From the NCBI GenBank assembly GCA_000405945.1, contig ASOC01000006.1:1-35965 (forward strand): a stretch of DNA of 35,965 nucleotides. The letters run 5' to 3'. How positions within the stretch are numbered: the first letter of the stretch is position 1; the number at the start of each line of letters is the position of its first letter. Both the position numbers and the translations under genes were made by a program. This DNA comes from Candidatus Omnitrophus fodinae SCGC AAA011-A17. GTDB taxonomy: Bacteria; Omnitrophota; Omnitrophia; Omnitrophales; Omnitrophaceae. The notes under the pieces are model-generated. The model worked only from the letters and a program-made list of their open reading frames with translations, was not told where the DNA came from and ran no database searches. Shown in pieces: positions 1 to 9,175 of this stretch.

Positions 1-325
1 CCGGTGACAACTCGACCATTAATGACCTTCCGGATCTCCACCACCTCGCGTATATCCGCTCGCATGGCCGTCGTCACCTTGGATCTCGATCCTCCGCTTC
101 GATTCTTCAAGCCCCCTTCCCAGCGGCATTCCACTTTTTGACCCATTTCTGCAGACAAGTCCGACTGACATCACAAATCGTTTCTACTTCCTTGCAAGAA
201 TACCCAAGCATCAACATCCGTATCCCCAAAAGACGATTCCGATATTTCGCATTCTTTTCCTCAGCCATCATTTCTTGGAGATCCGCTTCGGTTCCATGCC
301 TCCTGTCCGGTAGTATCTTTTTCAT
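1..325 (-). pseudogene. IS630-type transposase N-terminus, frameshifted and cut by window edge
   Basis: Seen: an ATG at 325 opens a 72-residue frame that holds a helix-turn-helix (SCKEVETICDVSRTCLQKWV), then stops at a TGA at 107-109. Just before the stop is a run of five G (111-116 on the complement). Moving back one base there gives an open frame to the window edge, beginning GLKNRSGGSRSKVT. This matches the usual order in IS630-type transposases: an HTH, a W-N-x-x-G-L segment, then a basic linker before the DDE domain. The catalytic domain would lie outside the window. The shift is either a disabling mutation or programmed -1 slippage, which is known in this and related IS families. The element end should lie between 326 and 381, directly against the next IS. 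Confidence 0.6.
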
Positions 326-381
326 ACTATCCTTTATCGGTCAGATCTTCACCTGCATGACAACTTTTGATTAGGAACCGC

Positions 382-1960
382 TATACGTAAATCCCCTTAA
401 TGTTGGGAACTGACGAGTTGATAAAGAGATAAGTTCATAAAGTGTGGATTTGTTCCGATGTTTTTGACAGACAACCGAGGAGCAAATCCATGGCGAATCG
501 AAAAAGACAATGGACGAAACGTAAACGCGAAGAGGCTGGCAAGAAGGCCCGAGTGACTCTTAAGAAGAGACGGCGCTTCATCTATGAAGCCAAGCAAAGA
601 TCCGAGACCCAATTTGCGGGAGTCTTTCCTTTGATGGAGTATCAAGACAAGATGCTGGAGCTGCGTAAAAAGTTGAGTGAGCGTTTGAAAGAAACGAAAG
701 GCAAAAACGCAATTTTCAAGACTCCGGATGTTGCCGTGGGAATGATAACGCTTTTGCAAATGGGGCTTGAGTATCTGGAGCACATTCCTCTTTTCCTGGA
801 AGAAGTGAAAGTGGCCGAGCATCTTGGGCTGCGGCATTTTTTTTCGGAGAATGTGGTGCGTGATTGGATTGAGCGCAATCCTAACGAACAAACCCAAGGC
901 CTGAAACAATTGGCGCAGGATTATGTTTTGACTCAAGGTATGGATGAGGGCAACGATGCGTATATCGATGTGGATTTGACTTCGATTCGCTCGTATGCGG
1001 CCAAAAGAGAAGGGGTGGCTCCGGGATACGGATCGCATGGCCGCGGGCCCTGTTATCAAGCTCCTCGAATCAGTGTCAACGGTTTGAATTTTGATTGGGC
1101 CCTGAAGCCGGGCAATGAAACGGGAGGATCGTATTATGACATGGCTCTTCAGACGGCTGAAAGCCTTCTGGGACAAGGCAAGGCGCGGAACGTCATTTTG
1201 CGTTCCGACAGCGGATTTGCTTCGGCCGAGCGGTTGAAAAAGGCTCAAGGGTTGGCCGAGAAATTCCCGAATTTTCATTTTATCATGGCGGCCTCCGCCG
1301 GCCCGAAAGAAAGCGCTTTGTTGAAACTGATTGAAGAAACTAAGCAGATGCCCAAGAAACGATGGAGAAAAGTCTCCCCGACGACTTCGGTTTTGGAATT
1401 TTCCCGAAGGCTTGTTTATAAAGAAGAAGGGGTGAAGTCGCGGGCCGTGCTGGTCAAACAACAGCGGACTCTGACCAAACGTTTTGGACCCCGCAAGGGA
1501 CAAACGCGAAAAGAAAAGCAAGATCATTTTTATTTTCTCCTGACCGGCTATCGTCCATCCGAATGCAATGCTCGGAATTTGTTTCGAGACTACCACGGCC
1601 GGCAAAATGAAGAACAGCTTTTCCGGGATTCCAAACAAGCCCGCGCTTTTCTGCATCTTCCCGACCAGAGTCTTGCCGCCAATGAGTTGTACCTATCCTT
1701 GGTGCTGCTTTCTCAAACCTTGAGGCGGCTTTACCAAAAACAGGTCTTGCCAAAAAAACGACGCCTGACTTACGCACCCACACTGAATCATTGGTTCATC
1801 AAAATCGGGGGAAAAAATCAAGTCCCGCAGCTTGATTCTTTTTTCCCCTCATTACCTGATTCACCGGGAAACCCGGATTTGGATCAGAACAATTTACAAA
1901 CTGTTTGCAATTAACCTTTCCCTTGACACGAGTTAGAAACATCCGGGGGATTTACGTATA
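382..1960 (+). mobile_element. complete insertion sequence, IS4/IS1380-like
   Basis: A perfect 15-bp inverted repeat bounds this element: TATACGTAAATCCCC at 382-396 and its reverse complement at 1946-1960. Weaker matching continues inward for about 15 more bases (ATGTT and AACT blocks in register). The outermost TATA on both sides may be a 4-bp target duplication, but TATA is its own complement, so repeat and duplication cannot be separated. One transposase gene fills the element. The right end lies inside the coding frame of the TPR/barrel gene, so insertion truncated that gene. The left end abuts the IS630-type fragment. Confidence 0.85.
490..1914 (+). CDS. DDE transposase of the IS (IS4/IS1380-like)
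   Basis: The protein has 474 residues from the ATG at 490, chosen because AGGAG sits seven bases upstream; an in-frame start at 442 lacks this. The N-terminus is strongly basic (RKRQWTKRKREEAGKKAR), typical of DNA binding. DDE candidates are the D in DVDLTSIRSY, the D in ILRSDSGFASAERL, and the E in YHGRQNEEQLFRDSKQ. The last fits the Y-x2-R-x3-E signature of the IS4 superfamily. Spacing and the RSDSGF block resemble IS1380. The frame is intact, so the element may be active. A 419-codon frame on the opposite strand is a shadow. Confidence 0.85.
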   Translation: MANRKRQWTKRKREEAGKKARVTLKKRRRFIYEAKQRSETQFAGVFPLMEYQDKMLELRKKLSERLKETKGKNAIFKTPDVAVGMITLLQMGLEYLEHIPLFLEEVKVAEHLGLRHFFSENVVRDWIERNPNEQTQGLKQLAQDYVLTQGMDEGNDAYIDVDLTSIRSYAAKREGVAPGYGSHGRGPCYQAPRISVNGLNFDWALKPGNETGGSYYDMALQTAESLLGQGKARNVILRSDSGFASAERLKKAQGLAEKFPNFHFIMAASAGPKESALLKLIEETKQMPKKRWRKVSPTTSVLEFSRRLVYKEEGVKSRAVLVKQQRTLTKRFGPRKGQTRKEKQDHFYFLLTGYRPSECNARNLFRDYHGRQNEEQLFRDSKQARAFLHLPDQSLAANELYLSLVLLSQTLRRLYQKQVLPKKRRLTYAPTLNHWFIKIGGKNQVPQLDSFFPSLPDSPGNPDLDQNNLQTVCN

Positions 1961-3038
1961 AAGTGTACCCGATGGAAATATTCATGTTTGGATTTATTCG
2001 GAAAGAGGTTCCGATAACCCCCTGAAGCTGGTTTCCGCGGCGTTCATGTCCGGCCGAATTTTCAGCGATAGACTGGAAATCTTGATGCTCCAACTTCATG
2101 GCAGCAAAGGGGTTAAAGCGTTTGAAAAGATGCCGGTCCAGCGCGATGCTGCCCCCGTTGGTTCTCAAAAAGGTTTCTTTGGAAAGCAGGGTGTGGTTGA
2201 AATAATAAGTGGGGGTTACATTCAAAAAGCGGTTTTTAAACGCCGCGCCGATTTGCGCCTGATAGGAAGAAATATCCAGGCTGTCCACGATGGTTTGCTC
2301 GGCCAAATAATAATTAAAAGAAGCCAGCAATTGATGGCCGGCCTGAAAACCCAGGTCCCGGGATAGGTCAAGGCCCGTGATATTGACAAAATTGGTATCC
2401 CGCTGTTTTCCGTTTTGTGCGGAGAGATCGGTCATCGTATCACTGACCAGGTTTTGTTTTGAGGAAGGCGCGGCGTTGCGGTTCGAGTCCAGCCCGAAGC
2501 CCGCGCTCTGACGCAGGGTCAGATGGGTTTTCATTTTCCCGCGCCGGATTTTACGCAAATAAAGGTTGATTTCGTTGTGCAATTCCGGGGGGATGGTTCC
2601 CTTAAGCGCCAGGTTGAATTCCCGCTCTGCTTCGATCGCGTTATCCACCCGGAAAAGAACCATGGCGTAAAAAGCCCGCACCTGGCTTAATTCCGGGTTG
2701 ATCATCAGAATCCGTTCCAGCGCCGAAGCCGCTGACAGAAAACGGCCTTCATTGATTTGTTCCTGGGCGTACTGCAAATTCAGATCCACATTGTCCGGGT
2801 CGGCGAAAATCTCGCCGAAAGTCACTTTACCGGCGCGGGTGAGCCGTTTTTTTTCAAGGGACTGTTCCGCGGTTGCGTCTGTCTGCAAAGACGCCTGTGT
2901 CTCCCGGGTGGGGATTTCGCTTTCGTTTTTTTGTTCCGCGTAAACAGGCAGGGTCAGAAAAAAGGCCAGAAAGAGGGCGAAAACAATCCTTGAGCTGGGG
3001 CGCAGGCCGGATATAAGCATCGCTATTTTTATCGGCAT
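1911..3038 (-). pseudogene. TPR / outer-membrane beta-barrel protein, 3' end lost to IS insertion
   Basis: Residues 1-34 are a signal peptide ending PVYA. About residues 75-160 form TPR helices (FADPDNVDLNLQYAQEQ..., then SAASALERILMINPEL). From about 170 the protein turns to alternating hydrophobic strands with many Asn, Tyr and Phe (QSAGFGLDSNRNAAPSS...), as in TPR-plus-barrel proteins of the Slam/DUF560 type, which are often exported with surface proteins. The native frame ends at GYTL near 1961; the last 15 residues (VNPPDVSNSCQGKG region) are read from the IS end. A barrel should end in further strands, so the product is probably non-functional. The DUF3307-like gene ends 17 bases upstream on the same strand, suggesting co-transcription. 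Confidence 0.7.
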
Positions 3039-3055
3039 TTAAACCGGTAAATACA

Positions 3056-3769
3056 TTATTTCAGAATAAAGATGCGGAAGATTAGCCCCACCAAAGCGGC
3101 GTAGTCAAAGCTGAAAAAGAAGTCGTTTCCGTTCCGAATGCGCTTGAAGAAAAGCCGGACAACGCCCACCAGCGGAGAAAACACCAGCACCCACGGATCG
3201 GGCGCGAAAATAAAAAGCCAGGCGAGAAAACTTCTTTCCAGAATGCTGTGGACCATTTCCCAATTGGTGATGAAATGGTCCTGCCTGGAATCAGGAAGAA
3301 AATTAGTGCGGAGCGCGTGCAGAGTGAAACTTCCGGCAAAGGTGGCGGTGACAAAGGCGATGGCGTACAAAGTCCACCGGCTGTTCGAGTAAAGTTCATT
3401 CAAAACGGGCCAGGAAGCGAATCCCAAAACTTGCCCGCAGTCCGGAAATAAAAGCGCGCTCGAGATAATCAGAAAATGAAGGGCTTGATCAAGGATGAAA
3501 ATAATAAAGAAATATTTTTTGTGTTTGGCTGCCAGCCGGTATTTGACAAAGTCCTGAAACAGATGAATCACGGAAATGGAAAGCACGAATTTCCAGATAA
3601 AAGGGTTGCCGAGATAGGGCCAAAGCAGCAGCAGGGAAATCGCGGCATGACACACAGCGTGAAGGATATGTCCCGCGAAGCTTTTAAGCTTGAGGTGGTA
3701 CAATTCGTCAAACTGAAGAATGAAATCCGCAATCAAATGAGCCAAGCACAGCTTGAGAAATACCGGCAT
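3056..3769 (-). CDS. DUF3307-like integral membrane protein
   Basis: This is a 237-residue protein with about six hydrophobic segments. The opening LCLAHLIADFILQFDELYHLK, the HILHAVCHAAISLLLLWP segment, the IHLFQDFVKYRLA block and the FIIFILDQALHFL block correspond to the conserved His/Asp-bearing helices of DUF3307 (H-L-x-A-D-F, H-x-x-x-H, D-Q-x-x-H). The function of the family is unknown. No phage or SatD-like neighbour, often seen with DUF3307, is present. The start ATG at 3769 has no clear ribosome binding site. The gene lies divergent from the gene at 3984, with the large hairpin element between them, and upstream of the truncated TPR/barrel gene. Confidence 0.7.
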   Translation of the reverse strand: MPVFLKLCLAHLIADFILQFDELYHLKLKSFAGHILHAVCHAAISLLLLWPYLGNPFIWKFVLSISVIHLFQDFVKYRLAAKHKKYFFIIFILDQALHFLIISSALLFPDCGQVLGFASWPVLNELYSNSRWTLYAIAFVTATFAGSFTLHALRTNFLPDSRQDHFITNWEMVHSILERSFLAWLFIFAPDPWVLVFSPLVGVVRLFFKRIRNGNDFFFSFDYAALVGLIFRIFILK

Positions 3770-3803
3770 AACGTTAAAAATACCCCCATTTTTCTATATT
3801 GTA

Positions 3804-3915
3804 AAGTGTAGAAGACTGCGAGCTGTCTACTAGGCCGTCGCTGACTTAGGCACCGAAACCTACCGTTTCGGTGCGTAGAAGCTGCTCGCTGACAGCTCGC
3901 AGTCTTCTACGACTT
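3804..3915. repeat. nested palindromic element (MITE/REP-like), 20-bp perfect outer arms
   Basis: GTAGAAGACTGCGAGCTGTC at 3808-3827 is perfectly inverted at 3891-3910. With a one-base bulge the pairing extends to AAGT/ACTT outside. At the centre is a second perfect 9-bp hairpin, CACCGAAAC (3851-3859) with GTTTCGGTG (3865-3873). The parts between hold near-direct copies of TCGCTGAC. The whole folds as one long hairpin or cruciform on either strand. It sits in the divergent promoter region between 3769 and 3984. It could be a small non-autonomous mobile repeat, a bidirectional transcription barrier, or part of an RNA. No second copy was seen in the window. Confidence 0.8.
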
Positions 3916-3983
3916 GAATATACGGCGGTTGGCGGGTAAGCTTTATTAAAAAGTGAAGATTTCTATTTAAAGGATGGGTGTCT

Positions 3984-4721
3984 ATGTCTGGTAATAACGG
4001 AAACGGAAAGCATCACCCCCTGACATTTGATTACCGTTTCGCCTTTGCCAACGGCAAGGTGAAAGAGTTTCATATCGAATTGGACAGGGAAAATTTAAGA
4101 CTGCATTTTCCTAATAAAGAATCCTACCCTGAGTGGACCCGTCTTTCCCATCATCAATGCGAAAATTGCCCGCTTAAGGAAAAAGACACGCCGTATTGCC
4201 CGGTGGCCAAAAATCTGGTGGAAGTGATCGAGTTTTTCAAAGACGCGGTGTCGCATGAAACAGCGGGCGTTGAAATCACCTCCGAGAACCGCACTTATTA
4301 CAAGGAAACCTCGCTTCAGGACGGCATCAGCTCGCTGGTGGGCATTGTGATGGTCACGAGCGGCTGTCCGGTTATGGACAAGCTCAAACCCATGGTAAAA
4401 ACGCATCTGCCCTTTGCTTCCGGAGAGGAAACCATGTACCGCGCCATCAGCATGTATTTGCTCGCGCAGTATTTTACCTACAAGCGGGGAGGGACGCCGG
4501 ATTGGGATTTGAATAATCTCCTGAAAATTTACGAGGGCGTGCGGATCGTAAACAAAAATTTCTGCCAAAGACTTTCCGGGGCCTGTGCGCAGGATGCGAG
4601 TCTGAACGCCGTGATCCACCTGGATTGTTTCGCGGACCGCACCGCTTTCTCTCTGGAGGAGAAGCAGCTTGATACGTTTGAACGGTTTTTCGACGCTTAT
4701 TTCAATAAGCCTGTAGAATAA
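3984..4721 (+). CDS. conserved uncharacterised protein with C-x2-C...C motif
   Basis: The protein has 245 residues from the ATG at 3984, with AAAGGA ten bases upstream; a GTG two codons earlier is less well placed. Residues 1-55 look like a small beta domain (FDYRFAFANGKVKEFHIELD). Then comes a cysteine cluster, HHQCENCPLKEKDTPYCPVA, and a mostly helical rest with TSGCPVMDKL, THLPFASGEETMYRA and a VNKNFCQRL segment. The pattern of conserved Cys/His suggests metal or Fe-S binding, but this is inference. I recognise the type as a conserved bacterial family of unknown function. It converges on and overlaps the acyl-CoA dehydrogenase gene by 20 bases (4702-4721). Confidence 0.75.
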   Translation: MSGNNGNGKHHPLTFDYRFAFANGKVKEFHIELDRENLRLHFPNKESYPEWTRLSHHQCENCPLKEKDTPYCPVAKNLVEVIEFFKDAVSHETAGVEITSENRTYYKETSLQDGISSLVGIVMVTSGCPVMDKLKPMVKTHLPFASGEETMYRAISMYLLAQYFTYKRGGTPDWDLNNLLKIYEGVRIVNKNFCQRLSGACAQDASLNAVIHLDCFADRTAFSLEEKQLDTFERFFDAYFNKPVE

Positions 4722-6564
4722 CGCCTTCCTCAAGCCAGGCGTATTTTCCTTCCAGCACATCCCTTGACAGTTTGTACCCCAGACGGTCGTCGTTTTTGAA
4801 AAGCCCGTGGAATTGGCGGTTGATCCGGCGCTCCGCTTCCCGCGAAAGAAGGTTGGCCAGCTCAACCGGGCCCTGGTCCGAAGGGTTTTTAGCGTGAAGC
4901 ATGGCGGCCCTCGAGCAGCTCGCCGCAATGCCGAAAAGATCACAGCCGATATTGACCAGCCGGAAAAGCACGCGCTCCCTTTTTTCCAGGCCCGCCTGAT
5001 ACCGCATTATGACCTGGAATAAATTGCGCGCCAGTTTGCGCGCCGTCTTTTCCACGTAATTGGCATGGCCCTGAAGCTCGCGCGGCATGACAACCGAGGC
5101 GGGAGTGTTTTTCCAAACCATCCACTGCTTGGGATACCACAGCGTGTAATACTTGATGGCGGCGAAAAGGATTTTGATTTTCTCGGCCGGTTTGATTTTC
5201 GGATTCAAAAGCGGGAAAATAAATTTCAAATGCTGGTCCATGGCCTCGCGCGAAATAAAAAGCCGCATGATTTCGCTCGTGCCTTCAATAATCAAATTGA
5301 TTCTTAAATCCCGCATGGCTCTTTCCACGGGGATGCCTTTTTCCCCGCGGCCGCGCAGGGAATCGGCGGTTTCATAACCCCGGCCTCCGCGGATTTGCAC
5401 CGTGTCGTCGATGATGCGCCAAATAGCCTCCGTGCAAAAGAGCTTGGACATGGCCGCCTCAAGGCGGATGTCGGTTTTTTTCAAATCCGCGAGCCGAGAC
5501 GTAAGCCAGGTCACGCTTTCCATGGCAAAAGTCGTGGCCGCCATGGACGCGATTTTGTAGGCAATGGCGTCGTGATGGCCGATGGGCGCGCCCCATTGCT
5601 CGCGCTCCTTGGCCCAAATCCGCGACACGTTCAGGCACCATTTGGCCGCGCCGCAAGCGGCCGCGGGAATGGTGAGCCGCCCCGTGTTCAGCGTGACCAG
5701 CGCGAGCTTAAGGCCCTGGCCCAGCCCCCAGATAATATTTTCTTTGGGCACTTTCACGTCTTTGAAACGCATCAGCCCGTTTTGAATGCCGTTCAATCCC
5801 ATGAAGCGGCAGCGGTGCGTGGATTCCACGCCCGGCATAGTTTTTTCCACGATAAAAGCCGTGATTTTCTTCTTTTCCTTGCCGTCCACCGTCATGGGCG
5901 TTTGCGCCATCACCACCATGATGTCCGCCACAGGTCCGTTCGTGCACCAGAGCTTTTCGCCGTTCAGCAAATAATAATTTCCGTTTTCAACGGGCATGGC
6001 CGTGGTTTTCATCTTGGCCGGGTCCGAGCCCACCTCGGGCTCGGTGAGCGCGAAAGCCGATATCTCGCCTTTGGCAAAACGCGGCAGGTATTTCTTTTTC
6101 TGCTCTTCAGTCCCGAAAAGAAGAAGCGGCTGGGGCACGCCGATGCTTTGGTGCGCGGAAAGCCACACGGCCGTTGAGCCGCAATAACTCGAAACCAGCT
6201 GAATGGCGCGGTTGTAATTCACCTGCGAAAGACCCAGTCCGCCGTAAGTGGGCGGGATTTTCATGGCAAAACAACCGAGCTTGGCCAATCCGTCCAAAAC
6301 GTGTTTGGGCATTTCGCCGGTGCGGTCCACTTCATCCGGATTCAGATTTTCGCGCAGGAATTTTTCCAGTTTGTCCAAAAATTCATCGCCCGTTTTTTTA
6401 TCCTCGGGCGTTTGTTCGGGGTAGGGATAAATCAGGTTCCAGTCGCATTTGCCGGCAAAGAGCTGGGCCAAAAAACTGGGATGATGCCATTCTTTTTCAC
6501 GCGCCTCTTCCGCAACTTCCAAAGCCTGCTTCTTACTTTCATCAATGCCTTTCACGAATTCCAT
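4702..6564 (-). CDS. acyl-CoA dehydrogenase, very-long-chain (VLCAD/ACAD9) type
   Basis: This FAD enzyme oxidises acyl-CoA to trans-2-enoyl-CoA and passes electrons to ETF. The N-terminal and middle domains are clear (KLGCFAMKIPPTYGGLGLS, FALTEPEVGSDPAKM, LNGEKLWCTNG). The catalytic glutamate should be the E in LIIEGTSEIMRLF, and RGGRGYE is the FAD-contact segment. About 170 further residues follow, as in the VLCAD/ACAD9 group, so the length (620) is normal for that class. The start is set at the ATG at 6564: GGAGGG lies seven bases upstream, while the TTG at 6570 would be one base from it. No ETF or thiolase gene is in the window. The small membrane protein gene is 29 bases upstream on the same strand. 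Confidence 0.92.
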   Translation of the reverse strand: MEFVKGIDESKKQALEVAEEAREKEWHHPSFLAQLFAGKCDWNLIYPYPEQTPEDKKTGDEFLDKLEKFLRENLNPDEVDRTGEMPKHVLDGLAKLGCFAMKIPPTYGGLGLSQVNYNRAIQLVSSYCGSTAVWLSAHQSIGVPQPLLLFGTEEQKKKYLPRFAKGEISAFALTEPEVGSDPAKMKTTAMPVENGNYYLLNGEKLWCTNGPVADIMVVMAQTPMTVDGKEKKKITAFIVEKTMPGVESTHRCRFMGLNGIQNGLMRFKDVKVPKENIIWGLGQGLKLALVTLNTGRLTIPAAACGAAKWCLNVSRIWAKEREQWGAPIGHHDAIAYKIASMAATTFAMESVTWLTSRLADLKKTDIRLEAAMSKLFCTEAIWRIIDDTVQIRGGRGYETADSLRGRGEKGIPVERAMRDLRINLIIEGTSEIMRLFISREAMDQHLKFIFPLLNPKIKPAEKIKILFAAIKYYTLWYPKQWMVWKNTPASVVMPRELQGHANYVEKTARKLARNLFQVIMRYQAGLEKRERVLFRLVNIGCDLFGIAASCSRAAMLHAKNPSDQGPVELANLLSREAERRINRQFHGLFKNDDRLGYKLSRDVLEGKYAWLEEGVILQAY

Positions 6565-6593
6565 AGCCAAGCCCTCCGTTTAATTGTACCCGT

Positions 6594-7112
6594 TCAAACC
6601 GGCGCTGAAGCGATTAAAATTGATTGTGCATAAAGAAGAAGAATCCAGGCCGGGGTGCCGCCTTCCTGGGACACGGATTTTTCGCCCGCCACCTTGGCAA
6701 TGCCCAGGGCCGCCCAGACAAAGCCCGTAAGATGACGGTAAAACGTGTGAAACATGGGTTCCTGCTGCCCGGTGTAAGGGAATTGGCTTACCAGCGTGAC
6801 GAGGATAAGCCCCAGCCACACCGCACCGCTGGGCCAGCGCGGAATGCGGCGTATATTCACCAGAAAAGCCTGCATGGAGCATACCGTGAAAACCGCTCCG
6901 GTGGTGAAAAGCACGAGTTTGGACGAGGCCGTGAGCGAGCCGCGCAGGGTTCCCGACAGCGTTATGAGCCCAAAAATCAGGCCAAGCAGGGGCCAGAGAA
7001 AGAGCGATTTAGGAATCAGCGAAGTGGATTTGGCCTCAAGCAGGGCAAAGGTGGCCATGGCCGTGAGCAATAACCCGGCAAACAAATGAACGATAGAACC
7101 AGCAGATATCAT
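6594..7112 (-). CDS. small multi-pass membrane protein, unknown
   Basis: This is a 172-residue, very hydrophobic protein with five or six predicted membrane segments (about residues 6-26, 33-52, 63-85, 95-112, 125-142 and 152-168) and few charged residues. A good ribosome binding site (GGAGGGT, five bases from the ATG at 7112) supports it as a real gene. It lies directly upstream of the acyl-CoA dehydrogenase and is probably co-transcribed, so a link to lipid metabolism is possible but not shown. I do not recognise the family. Confidence 0.75.
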   Translation of the reverse strand: MISAGSIVHLFAGLLLTAMATFALLEAKSTSLIPKSLFLWPLLGLIFGLITLSGTLRGSLTASSKLVLFTTGAVFTVCSMQAFLVNIRRIPRWPSGAVWLGLILVTLVSQFPYTGQQEPMFHTFYRHLTGFVWAALGIAKVAGEKSVSQEGGTPAWILLLYAQSILIASAPV

Positions 7113-7178
7113 AAAAGACCCTCCTACGCTAATTTACGGCAAAAAAGTTAAAGTTCTTGATTCTTTGTGGCGCATAAG

Positions 7179-7230
7179 TTAAGAAAAGCCATCTCTGGAG
7201 CGCAGTGTAGCGAAAGGGATGCTTTTCTTA
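7179..7230 (-). terminator. inverted repeat over the typA stop codon, possible terminator
   Basis: TTAAGAAAAGC (7179-7189) pairs with GCTTTTCTTA (7221-7230), and pairing continues inward (CATCTCT with AGGGATG, one G-T). The stem includes the stop codon of typA. On the typA strand the stem is followed by only a short T-rich stretch, so efficiency as an intrinsic terminator is uncertain. Confidence 0.5.
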
Positions 7231-9060
7231 GCCCGACTTTAGGCGAGCTTTGGTGCGGCGCTCGTTTTCCGTAAGGTAGCGCTTACGCAGGCGGATATTC
7301 TTGGGCGTGACTTCGACCAGCTCGTCATCTTCGATGAATTCCAGGGCAAATTCAAGCGTCATTTCCCGGGGCGGGATAAGCTGAATGGCTTCATCCGAGC
7401 CCGAGGCCCTCATATTGGAGAGCTTTTTCTCGCGCGCGGCATTCACCGTGAGGTCGTGGCCTTTGTTGTTCACGCCCACAATAATGCCTTCATAAAGCGC
7501 GCCGCCCGGGTGCACGAAAATCTCGCCCCTCTCCTGAAGCCCCCAAAGCGCGTAAGCTACGGCCTCGCCCGTGGTCTGCGAGATAAGAACGCCTGACTGT
7601 CGGCTCGGGAGCCCGCCCTTGAATTTCTGGTATTCGAAAAAATTGTGATACATAATGCCCGTACCGCGCGTCATGTTGAGGAATTCGCTTCTGAACCCGA
7701 TCAGGGCGCGTGAGGCGATGATAAATTCCATGCGGATAGTGCCCACCGCGCTGGTTTGCATGTTTTTCATTTCTGCTTTCCGGCCTCCGATTTCCTGAAT
7801 CACGGAGCCCTGATAAAGCGGCTCCACTTCAATAATCAGCTCCTCCACGGGCTCGAGCGTCTCGCCCTCCACTTCTTTGAGAATCACCTTGGGTCTTGAA
7901 ACCTCAAGCTCATAGCCTTCACGGCGCATGGTCTCAATCAAAATCGAAAGGTGAAGCTCGCCGCGGCCCGACACCTTGAACCGCTCGCCGTTATCTACTT
8001 CCTCGACCTTGATACCCACATTGATCATGGTCTCATGCTCAAGCCGCTCGCGGATATGGCGCGACGTGAGAAAACGGCCGCCGTCCTTTCCCGAAAGCGG
8101 GCTCGTGTTGTGGCAAAAATTCATGGAAATAGTCGGTTCGTCAATCTTGATGGTGGGCAGCGCCTTTGGATTTTCGGACGCGGCAATGGTCTCGCCCACT
8201 TTCGCGTTTTCAACCCCGGCCAGACAGATAATATCGCCGGCCTCCGCCGTCTCGGCCTCCACTCTTTTCATGCCCTGATATTTGAGAATGCGCGTGACCT
8301 TGCCCTTTTCAATGCCGCCGTCGCGCTTGACCAGGGCTACCGGTTCTCCGTTTTTCACGCGGCCGTGAAAAATACGGCCAATGGCAATACGCCCCACATA
8401 AGAATCGTAATCCAGCATGGTGACCAGCATTTGAAAAGGCTGGTCAGGGTCAGCCACCGGAGGCAGAACGCGGTGAAGGATGGTGTCGAGCAGGGGCTTC
8501 AGATCTTTGCTTTCCTCGTCGAGCTCTAGGCTGGCCCGGCCCTCCTTGCCCGAGGCGTAAACAATGGGAAAATCAAGCTGTTCATCTGTGGCCGCGAGCT
8601 CGCAAAAAAGGTCAAAAGTCATGTTCACCACTTCTTCCGGCCTGGCACCGGGCCTGTCCACCTTGTTCACCACCAGAATGGGTTTAAGATGAAGCGCGAG
8701 TGATTTTTTAAGCACGAATTTGGTCTGCGGCATGGGGCCTTCAAAGGCGTCCACGAGAAGCAGCACGCCGTCCACCATCTTCAGGATGCGCTCTACCTCG
8801 CTTCCGAAATCCGCGTGGCCGGGCGTGTCAACGATATTGATTTGCACATCCTTGTACCGGAACGAGGCGTTCTTGGAAAAAATCGTGATGCCGCGTTCCC
8901 TTTCAAGGTCATTGGAATCCATGACTGTGACCTCGCCCTCTTTGAACTCATAAGCGCCCGTCTGCTTGAGCAGGGCGTCGACAAGCGTGGTCTTGCCGTG
9001 GTCCACGTGCGCGATGATGGCGACATTCCGTATGTCTTTTCTGCGTTTTTGGTGTTGCAT
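7228..9060 (-). CDS. typA: translational GTPase TypA/BipA
   Basis: This ribosome-associated EF-G-like GTPase acts in large-subunit assembly and stress adaptation. All G motifs are present: AHVDHGKTT (G1), ERGITI (G2), DTPGHADF (G3), NKVD (G4) and YASGKEG (G5). Domains II, III and V and the TypA-specific C-terminus follow ([56 protein letters not shown]). From the ATG at 9060 the length is 610 residues, normal for the family. In-frame starts at 9117 and 9147 add 19-29 residues without family support. No strong ribosome binding site precedes 9060. An extended -10 box and a 22-bp palindrome lie upstream. Confidence 0.95.
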   Translation of the reverse strand: MQHQKRRKDIRNVAIIAHVDHGKTTLVDALLKQTGAYEFKEGEVTVMDSNDLERERGITIFSKNASFRYKDVQINIVDTPGHADFGSEVERILKMVDGVLLLVDAFEGPMPQTKFVLKKSLALHLKPILVVNKVDRPGARPEEVVNMTFDLFCELAATDEQLDFPIVYASGKEGRASLELDEESKDLKPLLDTILHRVLPPVADPDQPFQMLVTMLDYDSYVGRIAIGRIFHGRVKNGEPVALVKRDGGIEKGKVTRILKYQGMKRVEAETAEAGDIICLAGVENAKVGETIAASENPKALPTIKIDEPTISMNFCHNTSPLSGKDGGRFLTSRHIRERLEHETMINVGIKVEEVDNGERFKVSGRGELHLSILIETMRREGYELEVSRPKVILKEVEGETLEPVEELIIEVEPLYQGSVIQEIGGRKAEMKNMQTSAVGTIRMEFIIASRALIGFRSEFLNMTRGTGIMYHNFFEYQKFKGGLPSRQSGVLISQTTGEAVAYALWGLQERGEIFVHPGGALYEGIIVGVNNKGHDLTVNAAREKKLSNMRASGSDEAIQLIPPREMTLEFALEFIEDDELVEVTPKNIRLRKRYLTENERRTKARLKSG

Positions 9061-9131
9061 AAGGGGGTAGCCCGGATGGCGGCCGCTCGCCGCATTGAGC
9101 AAGCAGCCCCGCGCCATCCAGCGCGGGGCGT

Positions 9132-9140
9132 ATTGTATCA
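9132..9140 (-). promoter_or_regulatory. extended -10 promoter candidate for typA
   Basis: On the complement, TGATACAAT matches an extended -10 element (TGnTATAAT, one mismatch) about 70 bases before the typA ATG. No good -35 is seen at the usual distance, which is common for extended -10 promoters. The element TGCTACAAT before the gene at 10335 is of the same form. Confidence 0.4.
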
Positions 9141-9175
9141 GATTCAAAAGGAAAGGAAAGGGATATGAGGGGGCA

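Noticed and set aside
397-1656. 419-codon frame on the minus strand
   Set aside because: It lies opposite the IS transposase, whose DDE motifs, ribosome binding site and terminal repeats are clear; the frame is a shadow without domains.
3837-3845. Shared GTCGCTGAC between the hairpin element and the dehydrogenase copies
   Set aside because: Nine bases only; the flanks do not match, so chance is enough.
5395-6177. 260-codon frame on the plus strand
   Set aside because: Antisense to acyl-CoA dehydrogenase; rich in Arg, His and Gly as expected of a shadow in GC-rich coding sequence.
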